From Reyranella sp. (GTDB taxonomy: Bacteria; Pseudomonadota; Alphaproteobacteria; Reyranellales; Reyranellaceae), in assembly GCF_004296935.1 (NCBI RefSeq), contig NZ_SCVH01000160.1, forward strand, positions 31,462 to 95,461: a DNA stretch of 64,000 bases. The letters run 5' to 3'. The notes under the pieces were generated by a model. The model searched no databases. It was given only the letters and a program-made list of their open reading frames with translations, and had not been told where the DNA came from. The position numbers and the translations under genes were made by a program. Positions 1-7,457 of the stretch are shown in pieces; positions within the stretch are counted from its first letter, which is position 1; the number at the start of each line of letters is the position of its first letter.

Positions 1-384
1 GGTGCCATCCAGTTCATGTTCGTCGACCTCACCGCCGGACGCGGCCAGGTCGTGGCCAACAAGGCGCGGCCGCTCGCCCTCACCCTGCCGGCGCGCAGCC
101 CGCTCTATCCCGACCTGCCGACGCTCAGCGAAACCTTCCCCGGCTTCACCACCACCGGGTTCCTGGCCATCGCTGTCCCGAAGGCCACGCCCAAGCCGGT
201 GCAGGAGCGGCTGAACGCGCTGATCAACGAGGCGCTCTCCTCGCCCGACATCAAGAACCGGCTGGCCAACGAGTTCGCGCTCACCTCCCGGCCGCTCACC
301 CTGGAACAGTGCGCCCAGCAGGACCGCGACGAGCGCGCCAAGTGGGCCGAGTACGTCAAGATCGCCAAGATCGAGCCGCAGTGA
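1..384 (+). CDS. Bug/TctC-family tripartite tricarboxylate transporter receptor, C-terminal part
   Basis: This is the last 127 codons of a gene that begins before the window. The reading frame is open from base 1 and ends at a TGA. The visible segment has the typical C-terminal half of periplasmic Bug (TctC) solute receptors: a PLYPDLPTLSE stretch, then GF..TGFLAIAVPKATPKPVQERLNALINEAL, which corresponds to the usual family pattern of a Pro-rich turn followed by a helix. These proteins bind small carboxylates or other organic ligands in the periplasm and often lack a dedicated transporter nearby. The ligand cannot be inferred. The signal peptide and N-terminal lobe are outside the window. Confidence 0.85.
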   Translation, partial: GAIQFMFVDLTAGRGQVVANKARPLALTLPARSPLYPDLPTLSETFPGFTTTGFLAIAVPKATPKPVQERLNALINEALSSPDIKNRLANEFALTSRPLTLEQCAQQDRDERAKWAEYVKIAKIEPQ

Positions 385-586
385 TCGACCAGGCAGCGGC
401 ACACGAAGTGTCCCGCTGCCAGACGGCAGCTGTGCCGCTGCGTGTGCCACGAGGCCGCGATTCGCACGCCGTCTCAACCACTTGCCCGGTCTCTCCGGTA
501 CAGCGCCGTCGCGTGCCGGCACGAGGTCCGAATCGCGGCGTTGTCCAAAACCGTTCTCGCCGTAGGCGACCCGCCCCCGACGAAAA

Positions 587-617
587 CGCCCGCTCCTCAA
601 GATCGCGAGGGCGGGCG
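587..617 (-). terminator. Minus-strand intrinsic terminator-like hairpin
   Basis: Arms CGCCCGC (587-593) and GCGGGCG (611-617) pair perfectly. The stem is extended inward by CCTC (595-598) with GAGG (607-610). Read on the minus strand the hairpin is followed directly by TTTT (586-583), the layout of a Rho-independent terminator. No annotated minus-strand gene ends here, which suggests a short non-coding transcript initiated near 640-670. Confidence 0.5.
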
Positions 618-654
618 CAACAAAGGGCATTCTACAGGAAATACCCTATCATAT

Positions 655-670
655 CCTGCTGAACTTGCAA
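655..670 (-). repeat. Copy 1 of a 16-bp intergenic element next to a minus-strand hairpin
   Basis: The plus-strand sequence CCTGCTGAACTTGCAA recurs exactly at 40384-40399 and with one mismatch at 62987-63002, each time in an intergenic region. Here the minus-strand terminator-like hairpin lies 38 bp further on. The 385-713 gap holds only this element, the hairpin and the upstream region of the nitroreductase gene. Role unknown; it may be a promoter or the 5' part of a small RNA. Confidence 0.5.
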
Positions 671-713
671 CTATGCAAATGACAATTATTCGCATCTTTG
701 GCATCCTCACCCG

Positions 714-1304
714 ATGCACACCTCCCCGCACCCGCTCGACCCGCTTCTCTCCCGCCAATCCACCAGCACGCTCGAGGATCCGGCGCCTCGGGGCGCCGAT
801 CTCGACCTGATCCTCGACGCCGGCCTGCGCGCGCCCGATCACGGCCGGCTGCGGCCGTGGCGCTTCGTGCTGATCCGCGGCGAGGCCCGCGCGGCCTTCA
901 GCGACTGCCTCGCAGCAGCGGCGCGCGACCGCCAGGCGCCGCAGGCGCAGATCGATCGCATCCGCGCCTGGCCGCTCCAGACTCCCCTGCTGATCGGCAT
1001 CGGCGCCCAGATCCGGGCCGGCCATGCCATTCCCGAGATCGAGCAGATGCTGTCGGCCGGCGCCGCGGCGATGAACATGCTGAACGCCATCCACATGCTG
1101 GGCTACGGCGGCATGTGGGTGACGGGCGCCAATACCTACGACCCGAAGGTGAACGCGGCGCTGGGCTTCCTGGCGCCGAGCCGGCTGGTCGGCTTCCTCG
1201 CCGTCGGAACGCCCAAGGCCCCGACACCGGGAACAACGACACCGAGTGGGCGGCCAGAGCGACTCGCCCATGTCGTCGACTGGAGCGGGCCTTTGACCGC
1301 CTGA
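714..1304 (+). CDS. Nitroreductase-family FMN oxidoreductase (YdjA-like)
   Basis: This 196-residue protein matches the short nitroreductase subfamily typified by E. coli YdjA. It carries the FMN-contacting segment RAPDHGRLRPWRF at about residues 43-55, a central AAAMNMLNAIHMLGYGGMWVTG segment, and a C-terminal GFLAVGTP motif. Such enzymes are cytoplasmic homodimers that use FMN and NAD(P)H to reduce nitro, quinone or other electrophilic compounds; the true substrate is unknown. It stands alone on the plus strand with the AT-richer intergenic element of 655-670 just upstream. An inverted TTGCA-N4-TGCAA lies at 665-678, 36 bp before the ATG, and may be part of its control region. Confidence 0.85.
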   Translation: MHTSPHPLDPLLSRQSTSTLEDPAPRGADLDLILDAGLRAPDHGRLRPWRFVLIRGEARAAFSDCLAAAARDRQAPQAQIDRIRAWPLQTPLLIGIGAQIRAGHAIPEIEQMLSAGAAAMNMLNAIHMLGYGGMWVTGANTYDPKVNAALGFLAPSRLVGFLAVGTPKAPTPGTTTPSGRPERLAHVVDWSGPLTA

Positions 1305-1376
1305 CCCCGGGCGTTTGATCCTGCTCAAAGCGCGCCTAGGATGGCCTCTCCATGGTCGAGCGCCTGGAGGTCATCA

Positions 1377-1754
1377 ATGTCTCTCAAGAGAATCCGACTG
1401 GAACTTGCCCGCACCCCCGACCATCCCGACGGCAGCGCCCGCCACGGCTATGAATTCGTGGCGCCGCTCGACGCCGGCGGCCATCTGGTCGCGGCCGACT
1501 GGCAGAAGGCCAGGGACGCCTGCATGGTCCGCCGTTTCTGGGCCGGCGCCGACGACGAGCACGGCCGGCTGATCCATCGCCACGACGGCAAGTGGGCGTT
1601 CTCCTACGCGGCCGGCGAGGATGACGACGAGCCGATCTTCCGCTTCGACAAGCACGTCTTCCGCCAGGGCGAGTATGTGTCGGTGACCGAGCACGATGGC
1701 GTGACGCGCCCGTTCAAGGTGATCGACGTCCGCGCCGCCCTGAACGTGACCTGA
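1377..1754 (+). CDS. Conserved hypothetical protein, 125 residues
   Basis: The ATG at 1377 is preceded by GGAGG at good distance, so I chose it over an in-frame ATG 36 bases upstream. The product is soluble, acidic and His-rich (LIHRHDGKWAFSY, DKHVFRQGEYVSVTEHDG) with no signal peptide or membrane segment. I do not recognise a family with confidence. It ends 40 bp before the Fnr-type regulator gene and shares its direction, so the two could be co-transcribed. Confidence 0.7.
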   Translation: MSLKRIRLELARTPDHPDGSARHGYEFVAPLDAGGHLVAADWQKARDACMVRRFWAGADDEHGRLIHRHDGKWAFSYAAGEDDDEPIFRFDKHVFRQGEYVSVTEHDGVTRPFKVIDVRAALNVT

Positions 1755-1794
1755 AGCGCACGGAATCGGCAGCCGCAGCGGCGGGAAGATCGCC

Positions 1795-2532
1795 ATGACG
1801 AGCACGGCCTCCCTGCATGAATTCTGCGCCCGGCGCGGCGATGTTGCCACGCCGTGCCGGCATTGCGGCGCGCGCGAATTCAACATCTGCCAGGCACTCG
1901 ATGCGGCGCAGCAGGACAAGCTGTTGGCGCTCGCGACCCGGCTGCAGCTGGGCAAGCGCGAGCGCCTGTTCGCGGCCGGCGATCCGGCCCGTCATGTCTA
2001 CAACCTGACCGAAGGCGCGGTCAGCGTCTCGCGCAGCCTGGCCGACGGACGGCGGCAGATCCTGGGCTTTCTCCTGCCCGGAGACTTCCTGGGCCTCGAG
2101 CCCGGCGAGAGCCATCACTGCGACGCGGAGACCCTGACCGAGGCGAAGGTCTGCCGGTTCGAACGAACCACCTTCGAGACCTTCCTGCAGGACAATCCCG
2201 AGGTGGCGCTGCGCCTTCTGCGGATCGCCTCCAGCGATCTCGCCCAGGCAGCACGCCACGAACTCCTGCTGGGCCGCAAGACGGCGGTCGAGCGCATCGC
2301 CACTTTCCTGCTCGACCTGCGCGACCGCTCGGGCGCGCGGCATCTGCGCACCCATCCGCTGGCCCTGCCGATGACACGCAGCGAGATTGCCGACTACACC
2401 GGGCTTACAATTGAAACCGTGAGCCGGGTTCTGGGCCGGCTGAGATCGGGCAAGGTCATCGAACTGGTCGGCGCCAGCGCGGTGCGCGTGCTCGACGATG
2501 AAGAGTTGGAGCGCCTGTCGGGCGCCTCTTGA
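1795..2532 (+). CDS. Crp/Fnr-family regulator with FnrL-type Fe-S cysteines
   Basis: This 245-residue transcription factor has an N-terminal cysteine cluster (C21, C24, C32), a cNMP-binding-like beta barrel with a further cysteine at 120, and a C-terminal helix-turn-helix reading SEIADYTGLTIETVSRVLGRL. The Cx2Cx7C spacing plus a distal cysteine matches alphaproteobacterial FnrL, where the four residues hold an oxygen-labile [4Fe-4S] cluster. E209, S212 and R213 of the recognition helix are those that read the TTGAT half-site in FNR. It therefore probably activates genes under low oxygen. Matching boxes lie at 2529-2542, overlapping its own stop codon and facing the stress-protein gene, and at 3983-3996. 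Direct regulation is inferred, not shown. Confidence 0.9.
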   Translation: MTSTASLHEFCARRGDVATPCRHCGAREFNICQALDAAQQDKLLALATRLQLGKRERLFAAGDPARHVYNLTEGAVSVSRSLADGRRQILGFLLPGDFLGLEPGESHHCDAETLTEAKVCRFERTTFETFLQDNPEVALRLLRIASSDLAQAARHELLLGRKTAVERIATFLLDLRDRSGARHLRTHPLALPMTRSEIADYTGLTIETVSRVLGRLRSGKVIELVGASAVRVLDDEELERLSGAS

Positions 2533-2542
2533 CCTGCGTCAA
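2529..2542 (+). promoter_or_regulatory. FNR/FixK-type box
   Basis: TTGACCTGCGTCAA is a perfect TTGAC-N4-GTCAA dyad, a common alphaproteobacterial FNR/FixK site. It overlaps the stop codon of the Fnr-type regulator and sits about 63 bp upstream of the universal stress protein start codon, a spacing compatible with class II activation. Confidence 0.75.
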
Positions 2543-2598
2543 GTCCGCGCGCGTCCCGGCGTGGCACATATTCGGCAACGACCATCAGGAGGATGCCA

Positions 2599-3435
2599 AT
2601 GGCTTACAAGACCATTCTGGTTCATTGCGATGCCGCCAAGAACGTGGCCCACCGTCTGGGCGTGGCGGCCGAACTGGCGCAGCAGCAGGGCGCGCATCTC
2701 GTCGGCTTCCACGCCCGCCCGCCCTTCCAGACGCCGGTATTCTTCGACGGCGGCTTTCCGATGGACGATTTCTTCAAGTCGTACGAGGCCAGCGTCAAGG
2801 CCGACCTGGCCGTCGCCTCGGCCGCCTTCGAGAAGGCAACCAAGGGCCGGCACCTGTCGACGGAATGGCGGGTCGTAGACGGTTTCGTCGAGAATGACCT
2901 GGCCGTTCAAGCCCGTTATGCCGATCTGCTCGTGCTCGGGCAGGCCGATCCGGAGAGCAGCCTGCCGACGCCCACCGACCTCCCCGAAACGGTCGCACTG
3001 GCGAGTGGCCGGCCTGTGCTCATGGTGCCATACATCGGCGTCACCAGCCCTCCCGGCAAGACGGTGATGCTGTGCTGGAATGCGAGCCGCGAGAGCGCGC
3101 ACGCGGCCACCGCGGCGCTGCCCTTCCTGAAGGCCGCGGCCAAGGTGATCGTGCTGGCAATCGACGCCAAGTCGTCGCCGGCCGGCCACGGTGCCGAGCC
3201 GGGCGCCGATGCCGCGACCTGGCTCGCCCGCCATGGCGTCAAGGTCACGGTCCAGCGCGATGTCGCAGCCGACGCCGACGTCGGCGGCACGATCCTGTCG
3301 CGCGCCGCCGACCACGCCGTTGACCTGATCGTGATGGGCCTCTACGGCCATTCGAGGTTACAGGAGATGGTGCTGGGCGGCGCCAGTCGCACCTTGCTCG
3401 GCAGCATGACCGTTCCCGTGCTCATGGCGCACTAA
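2599..3435 (+). CDS. Universal stress protein with two UspA domains
   Basis: The 278-residue product holds two tandem Usp folds: residues about 1-140 begin AYKTILVHCDAAKN, and residues about 150-278 end with GLYGHSRLQEMVLGGASRTLL. The latter is the G-x2-G-x9-G pattern of ATP-binding Usp domains. The family helps survival in starvation, anoxia and oxidative stress by poorly understood means. I place the start at the ATG at 2599, six bases after AGGAGG; an ATG at 2593 is too close to that site. The FNR-type box at 2529-2542 suggests induction under low oxygen, as is usual for Usp genes beside fnr/fixK genes. Confidence 0.9.
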   Translation: MAYKTILVHCDAAKNVAHRLGVAAELAQQQGAHLVGFHARPPFQTPVFFDGGFPMDDFFKSYEASVKADLAVASAAFEKATKGRHLSTEWRVVDGFVENDLAVQARYADLLVLGQADPESSLPTPTDLPETVALASGRPVLMVPYIGVTSPPGKTVMLCWNASRESAHAATAALPFLKAAAKVIVLAIDAKSSPAGHGAEPGADAATWLARHGVKVTVQRDVAADADVGGTILSRAADHAVDLIVMGLYGHSRLQEMVLGGASRTLLGSMTVPVLMAH

Positions 3436-3507
3436 TTCGCCTGAGCATGGCTGGCCTTGATCGGCCTGATAGGGTCCTGCGTCAGGAAGGCGGTGCAGGG
3501 AGCGAGG

Positions 3508-3942
3508 ATGGCGTTGGAATGGACGATATCGCATCCGGATCAACTGGTGTTGGCGGCCGCCAAGGGAGACGTCAGCCCCGGGGAGATCGAGGACTATTTC
3601 CATGGTGTCGGCGTGGAAGGCGGCATTTCCTACGCCAAGATGTTCCTCATCGATTCGGCGAGCATGCTGAGCGACGAGAACATCCGGACACTGGGCCGCA
3701 TCATCGAGCGCTACGCACTCACCGGCAAGATCGGGCCGGTCGCGATCGTGGCGACAACGGACGAGGCCTTCCGGCAGGCCGAGGTGTTTGCCTCCGCCGC
3801 TCGCGCCGAGCGTCCCCTCCGGGTTTTCCGCGAGCAGCTCCAGGGTGCGAAATGGCTTGTCGGCATGATGCAAGGTGATCTGCCGACCGACGAGGCGTCC
3901 CCGCAGCCGATCATCCACGGCGACGACGACCGGCCCAACTAG
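3508..3942 (+). CDS. Small soluble protein, possibly STAS/SpoIIAA-like
   Basis: The ATG at 3508 follows a GGGAGCGAGG ribosome site. The 144-residue product has no signal peptide. Its alternation of strands and helices (LVLAAAKGDVSPGEIEDYF, KMFLIDSASMLS, IGPVAIVAT, PLRVFRE) resembles STAS or SpoIIAA-like domains seen beside stress genes, but no diagnostic residue is visible, so this is a weak assignment. It follows the stress-protein gene by about 70 bp on the same strand and may share its transcript. Confidence 0.65.
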   Translation: MALEWTISHPDQLVLAAAKGDVSPGEIEDYFHGVGVEGGISYAKMFLIDSASMLSDENIRTLGRIIERYALTGKIGPVAIVATTDEAFRQAEVFASAARAERPLRVFREQLQGAKWLVGMMQGDLPTDEASPQPIIHGDDDRPN

Positions 3943-3982
3943 CTGAGTCCCAAGTCGGTCGGGGGGGCGCGCCGCGCATCGG

Positions 3983-3996
3983 TTGATGTGCATCAA
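3983..3996 (+). promoter_or_regulatory. Perfect FNR box
   Basis: TTGATGTGCATCAA matches the canonical TTGAT-N4-ATCAA FNR site in every fixed position. Its centre is about 73 bp upstream of the ATG at 4063, which would put a class II promoter start near 4031. It is the only strong control site visible for the electron-transfer genes at 4063-8209. Confidence 0.85.
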
Positions 3997-4062
3997 AGCG
4001 CAGCCCCTTCGCGCGCCTCATCCTGAGCCGATCGGCGCAATCCGCGCCGAGGGAGGTTTCGC

Positions 4063-4674
4063 ATGCGCATCCTGTCCACTCTGGCGGCGGTTGCCGTCCT
4101 CGCGACCGTGCCGCTCGTTTCCCATTCCCAAACCCGCCCTGCCGACGATCACGGCGCCCACCGTCCGGCACAGGCCCAACCGGCACCGGGCGGCATGGAT
4201 ATGAAGGGCAGTGCCACTGATGGCATGAAGGGCGGCGGCATGATGGGGGGCGGCATGATGGGCGGCGACATGAGCCGCATGATGACCATGATGCACGGCG
4301 GCATGATGGGGGGTGGCATGATGGGGAGCGGCATGATGGGCGACATGCCGCTGAAGCATGTCGAGGGCCGCCTCGCTTTCCTGAAGACGGAGCTGAAGAT
4401 CACGCCGGCCCAGGAGCCGCAGTGGACCAAGTTCGCGGATGTCGTCCGCAACACGGCCAAGAGTGCGCAGGCCGCGAAGCCACCGATGATGCAGGGCGGC
4501 ATGAAGGCCTCGACCGCGCCCGAGCGCCTCGCCCACTACGAGAAGGCGCTGACCACGCGGCTGGAAACGGTTCGCGCCCTGAAGGCCGCCGTCGATCCGC
4601 TCTACACGTCTCTCAGCGATGACCAGAAGAAGGTTGCCGACGAGCTGCTGATGGGCCCGATGGGAATGATGTAA
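4063..4674 (+). CDS. Periplasmic Met-rich Spy/CpxP-like (LTxxQ) protein
   Basis: A 203-residue secreted protein: signal peptide about 1-22 (ending SHSQT), a His/Met-rich segment at about 45-95 with repeated GGMM/GGGMM units, then a helical domain with two LTxxQ-like motifs, ITPAQ and LSDDQ. LTxxQ proteins (Spy, CpxP) are periplasmic chaperones or stress sensors. The Met clusters are typical of proteins that bind Cu(I) or Ag(I), in line with the copper block a few kilobases downstream. It follows the perfect FNR box at 3983-3996 and leads the module continuing with the reductase. Metal binding is inferred from composition only. Confidence 0.8.
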   Translation: MRILSTLAAVAVLATVPLVSHSQTRPADDHGAHRPAQAQPAPGGMDMKGSATDGMKGGGMMGGGMMGGDMSRMMTMMHGGMMGGGMMGSGMMGDMPLKHVEGRLAFLKTELKITPAQEPQWTKFADVVRNTAKSAQAAKPPMMQGGMKASTAPERLAHYEKALTTRLETVRALKAAVDPLYTSLSDDQKKVADELLMGPMGMM

Positions 4675-4789
4675 CGGCGCACGCCCAGCATCGGTGCGTC
4701 GGCGAGTGGAATGGCATCACTTTCGCGGCGGACGTCGACGCGTTTCCGCGGTCACTCGCCCCTCTCCCAGACGATAAGGACCTTCGAGG

Positions 4790-6775
4790 ATGCGAGATCG
4801 GCAGCCCGGCACGCCAATTCTCGTAGGTAAGAGAAGCGGCCTCGGCCTGGCGCTCATCGTTGCGACGACTGTCCTTGCTCACTCTCCCATCAGCGCACAG
4901 GCGCCGGATCCCCATGCACCGCATCACGGAGGACAATCGCCGCCACCATCGGGTTCCGGCACGCCGGTAATACCGGCTCCGGGTCCCAACATTGTCGCCC
5001 CTCCTCCCCAGGCGCCTACGACTTCGTCCTCCGGAGGGATGATGGAAATGATGGGGTCGATGATGGGTGGGCCACCGCCGAAGCAGCTCTACCCCCAGCT
5101 CATGGAATTGCCGGCGATGACGCCGGAAGCGCGCGCAAAAATCGAGGCCGATGCGCACGGTCGCATCAACGCCGGCAACGCGGCGCTCGTCCAAGCGTAT
5201 GACGACTACCATCGCGCGATGACGAGCAACGACACAGCCGCCATGTCCGCCGCCGCGTCTCGCCAGCACGCGGCACTTGCCGAGTTGGAAAGCGGAACCG
5301 CGGCCTTGCGCGCGCTGGCGGAAGGTCAGGCGCCCCGTCAGGTCGCGCTGACCTGGTTCCGCGACCAGATGAATCTCGCGCCTGCCGAGGTGCCGGCGGC
5401 AGGCCCCGTCGGACCTCTTGGGCTGTCCTGGTTCCATTTTATTTCCATGACGGCCGTGACGCTGTTCGCGCTCACCATGGCGGCCTTTGCGGCCAGCCGT
5501 CGGCGTCGCTCGATCGCCCTGGTAAACCGGCTGACAAGCGCCGCTCCTGCCCCAGCCCCGCATCCAGTTGGACAGCCGACGTCTGCACCACCACCGGCAC
5601 CGCCCAGGACCGCAGAGGTAACCGCGTTACCCCGGATTGCGCCGCCAAACAGCAATACATGGTCAGGTGCAATGCGCATCACCGCCATCCACCGCGAGAC
5701 GCCTCATGTGAAGACATTCCGGCTCGCGGCGTCGGATGAGGCGCGCATACCCTTCACGTTCGCGCCCGGGCAGTTCCTGACGTTTTCGGCGACGGTCGAC
5801 GGCAAGACCCTGCGGCGGTCCTACTCCATCGCCTCGCCGCCGACCCGCACGTCCTATGTGGAGATCACCGTCAAGCGTGAGGACGACGGCGAGTTTTCGC
5901 GTTACTTGCATGACAGGATGTCCGTCGGCGATACGCTGCAGGTCAGAGGACCGTCCGGCGCCTTCACGTTCGACGGCGGCAATGCCGACAGCATCGTGCT
6001 GATCGCCGGCGGCGTCGGCATCACGCCGATGATGTGCGTCATCCGCTATCTTACCGATACAACCTGGCCCGGCGAGATCTTCCTCGTCTGTGCGATCCGG
6101 AGCCCCGAGGAATTCATCTTCCGGGAGGAACTCGAGTATCTCCAGCGCCGATGGCCGAAGCTGCATGTCGCGGCTGCCGTGGCGGCGCGGTCCGAAGGGA
6201 CCGCGTGGATGGGACTGGAAGGCCAGCTCAGCAAGGATGCGATCGTCCACGCGGTGCCCGGCATCGAAAAGCGACGGATTCATCTCTGCGGACCGCCGCC
6301 GATGATGGAGGCCATTCGCCGTGTCTTGGCCGAGCTCGGCGTGCCGTCGGATCAGATCAAGACCGAAGCGTTCGGCCCCGCCATGGGCTTGGTGCCGCCG
6401 CCTCGGCCATCGCCTCCGCCGTCTCCGCCTGCGTCAGTGACCCAGCTTTTGCGAAGGGTCGAAGGCGACACCGCCCCGGCCGGCAGACCGCCAGAAGGCG
6501 ACGCGGGGCCTGCCACTGCGACGCTGTCGTTCGCCCGGTCCGGCAAGGCGGCGTCGCTGCCGCCCGACAAGACGGTGCTCGAAGTCGCCGAAAAGTTGGG
6601 CGTACCGATCGACTACTCCTGCCGGGTCGGAACCTGCGGCTTCTGCAAGATCAGGCTCCTGGCGGGCCAGGTGACCATGGAAGTCCAGGACGCACTGACC
6701 GACGAAGACAAGGCTTCCGGCATCATCCTCGCCTGCCAGGCGCGATCCCTCGGCAATGTCACGGTCGACGCCTGA
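4790..6775 (+). CDS. Membrane-anchored flavin/[2Fe-2S] NAD(P)H reductase with periplasmic Met/Pro-rich domain
   Basis: 661 residues with unusual architecture. A signal anchor at about 17-37 is followed by a periplasmic stretch rich in Pro, His and Met (GGMMEMMGSMMGG near 83-95) and a helical region. A second membrane segment lies at about 213-235. The rest is cytoplasmic: an FAD domain (RRSYSIAS at about 344), an NAD(P) domain (GGVGITPMM, then LCGPPPMM), a Pro-rich linker, and a C-terminal plant-type [2Fe-2S] ferredoxin domain with CRVGTCGFC and a fourth cysteine in ILACQA. The catalytic part resembles Hcr and other ferredoxin-reductase fusions. It probably passes NAD(P)H electrons to the membrane protein encoded next, whose ATG lies one base after its stop codon. 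Confidence 0.85.
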   Translation: MRDRQPGTPILVGKRSGLGLALIVATTVLAHSPISAQAPDPHAPHHGGQSPPPSGSGTPVIPAPGPNIVAPPPQAPTTSSSGGMMEMMGSMMGGPPPKQLYPQLMELPAMTPEARAKIEADAHGRINAGNAALVQAYDDYHRAMTSNDTAAMSAAASRQHAALAELESGTAALRALAEGQAPRQVALTWFRDQMNLAPAEVPAAGPVGPLGLSWFHFISMTAVTLFALTMAAFAASRRRRSIALVNRLTSAAPAPAPHPVGQPTSAPPPAPPRTAEVTALPRIAPPNSNTWSGAMRITAIHRETPHVKTFRLAASDEARIPFTFAPGQFLTFSATVDGKTLRRSYSIASPPTRTSYVEITVKREDDGEFSRYLHDRMSVGDTLQVRGPSGAFTFDGGNADSIVLIAGGVGITPMMCVIRYLTDTTWPGEIFLVCAIRSPEEFIFREELEYLQRRWPKLHVAAAVAARSEGTAWMGLEGQLSKDAIVHAVPGIEKRRIHLCGPPPMMEAIRRVLAELGVPSDQIKTEAFGPAMGLVPPPRPSPPPSPPASVTQLLRRVEGDTAPAGRPPEGDAGPATATLSFARSGKAASLPPDKTVLEVAEKLGVPIDYSCRVGTCGFCKIRLLAGQVTMEVQDALTDEDKASGIILACQARSLGNVTVDA

Positions 6776-6776
6776 C

Positions 6777-7457
6777 ATGAGCGACAAGGAAAGACTGATC
6801 GTGCTCGCACTGGGAACGCTGCTGCTGTTCCTGGCGCCCGGCTACCTGCTGCATGTCGCGCCGCGCTTCCCCGGCAGTCTGGCGGGGGGACTCCTGGGCA
6901 TTACGGCGGCGAGCCTGATGCTGCTGGTGCTTCTGTATCCAGCGATCAAGTACGTCGGATGGCTGAGGGCATGGGTGACGCGGCATGTCCCGCTGGGGCG
7001 CCTGCTCAGCCTGCACATCTATGGCGGACTGCTCGCGGCCCTGATCGCAATCCTGCATTCGGGCCACAATTATCGAAGTGTGCTCGGGATCGCTCTGGTG
7101 CTCGACATCCTGGTGATCATTGGTACCGGCTTTGTTGGCCGCTACTACCTTGGCCACCTCGGCGCGGAAGTCCGCCAGCAACAGGCCTTGCTTGGCACGT
7201 TGCGGTCAGTCTATGACCGCATCGCGTTTCGCCTCGGCGCCGCGGCAGGCAGTACGTCAACGGCGCCGAACGTACCGATCCTGAGCCTCGTCGATGCCAT
7301 CGCGGATGTCGAATATTCTCTCGCGATGCGCGAAGCCGCAAAGCGCATCGCTGCGCGCTGGACGGTGATTCATATCATCGCCTCGATCGTCTTCTACGGA
7401 CTCCTGCTGCTACATATCGGCAGCGGTATCTACTACGGCCTGCGGTGGCTGCCATGA
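6777..7457 (+). CDS. Integral membrane protein, probable b-type cytochrome
   Basis: The ATG at 6777 comes one base after the reductase stop codon, so translation is likely coupled. The 226-residue product has about five membrane helices, several with histidines in positions suited to heme b: LLSLHIYGG and AILHSGHNY in the middle, and VIHIIASIVFYGLLLLHIGSGIYYGL at the end. The fold resembles cytochrome b561 or ferric-reductase-like proteins, but no family signature is decisive. Set between a cytoplasmic NAD(P)H reductase domain and a periplasmic heptaheme cytochrome, it is the natural transmembrane electron conduit. Heme content is inferred from the histidines. Confidence 0.75.
   Translation: MSDKERLIVLALGTLLLFLAPGYLLHVAPRFPGSLAGGLLGITAASLMLLVLLYPAIKYVGWLRAWVTRHVPLGRLLSLHIYGGLLAALIAILHSGHNYRSVLGIALVLDILVIIGTGFVGRYYLGHLGAEVRQQQALLGTLRSVYDRIAFRLGAAAGSTSTAPNVPILSLVDAIADVEYSLAMREAAKRIAARWTVIHIIASIVFYGLLLLHIGSGIYYGLRWLP

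Noticed and set aside
4010-4030. CCTCATCCTGAG, resembling the seed of alphaproteobacterial REP elements
   Set aside because: Only a 12-base fragment without the partner arm; likely chance or an old remnant.
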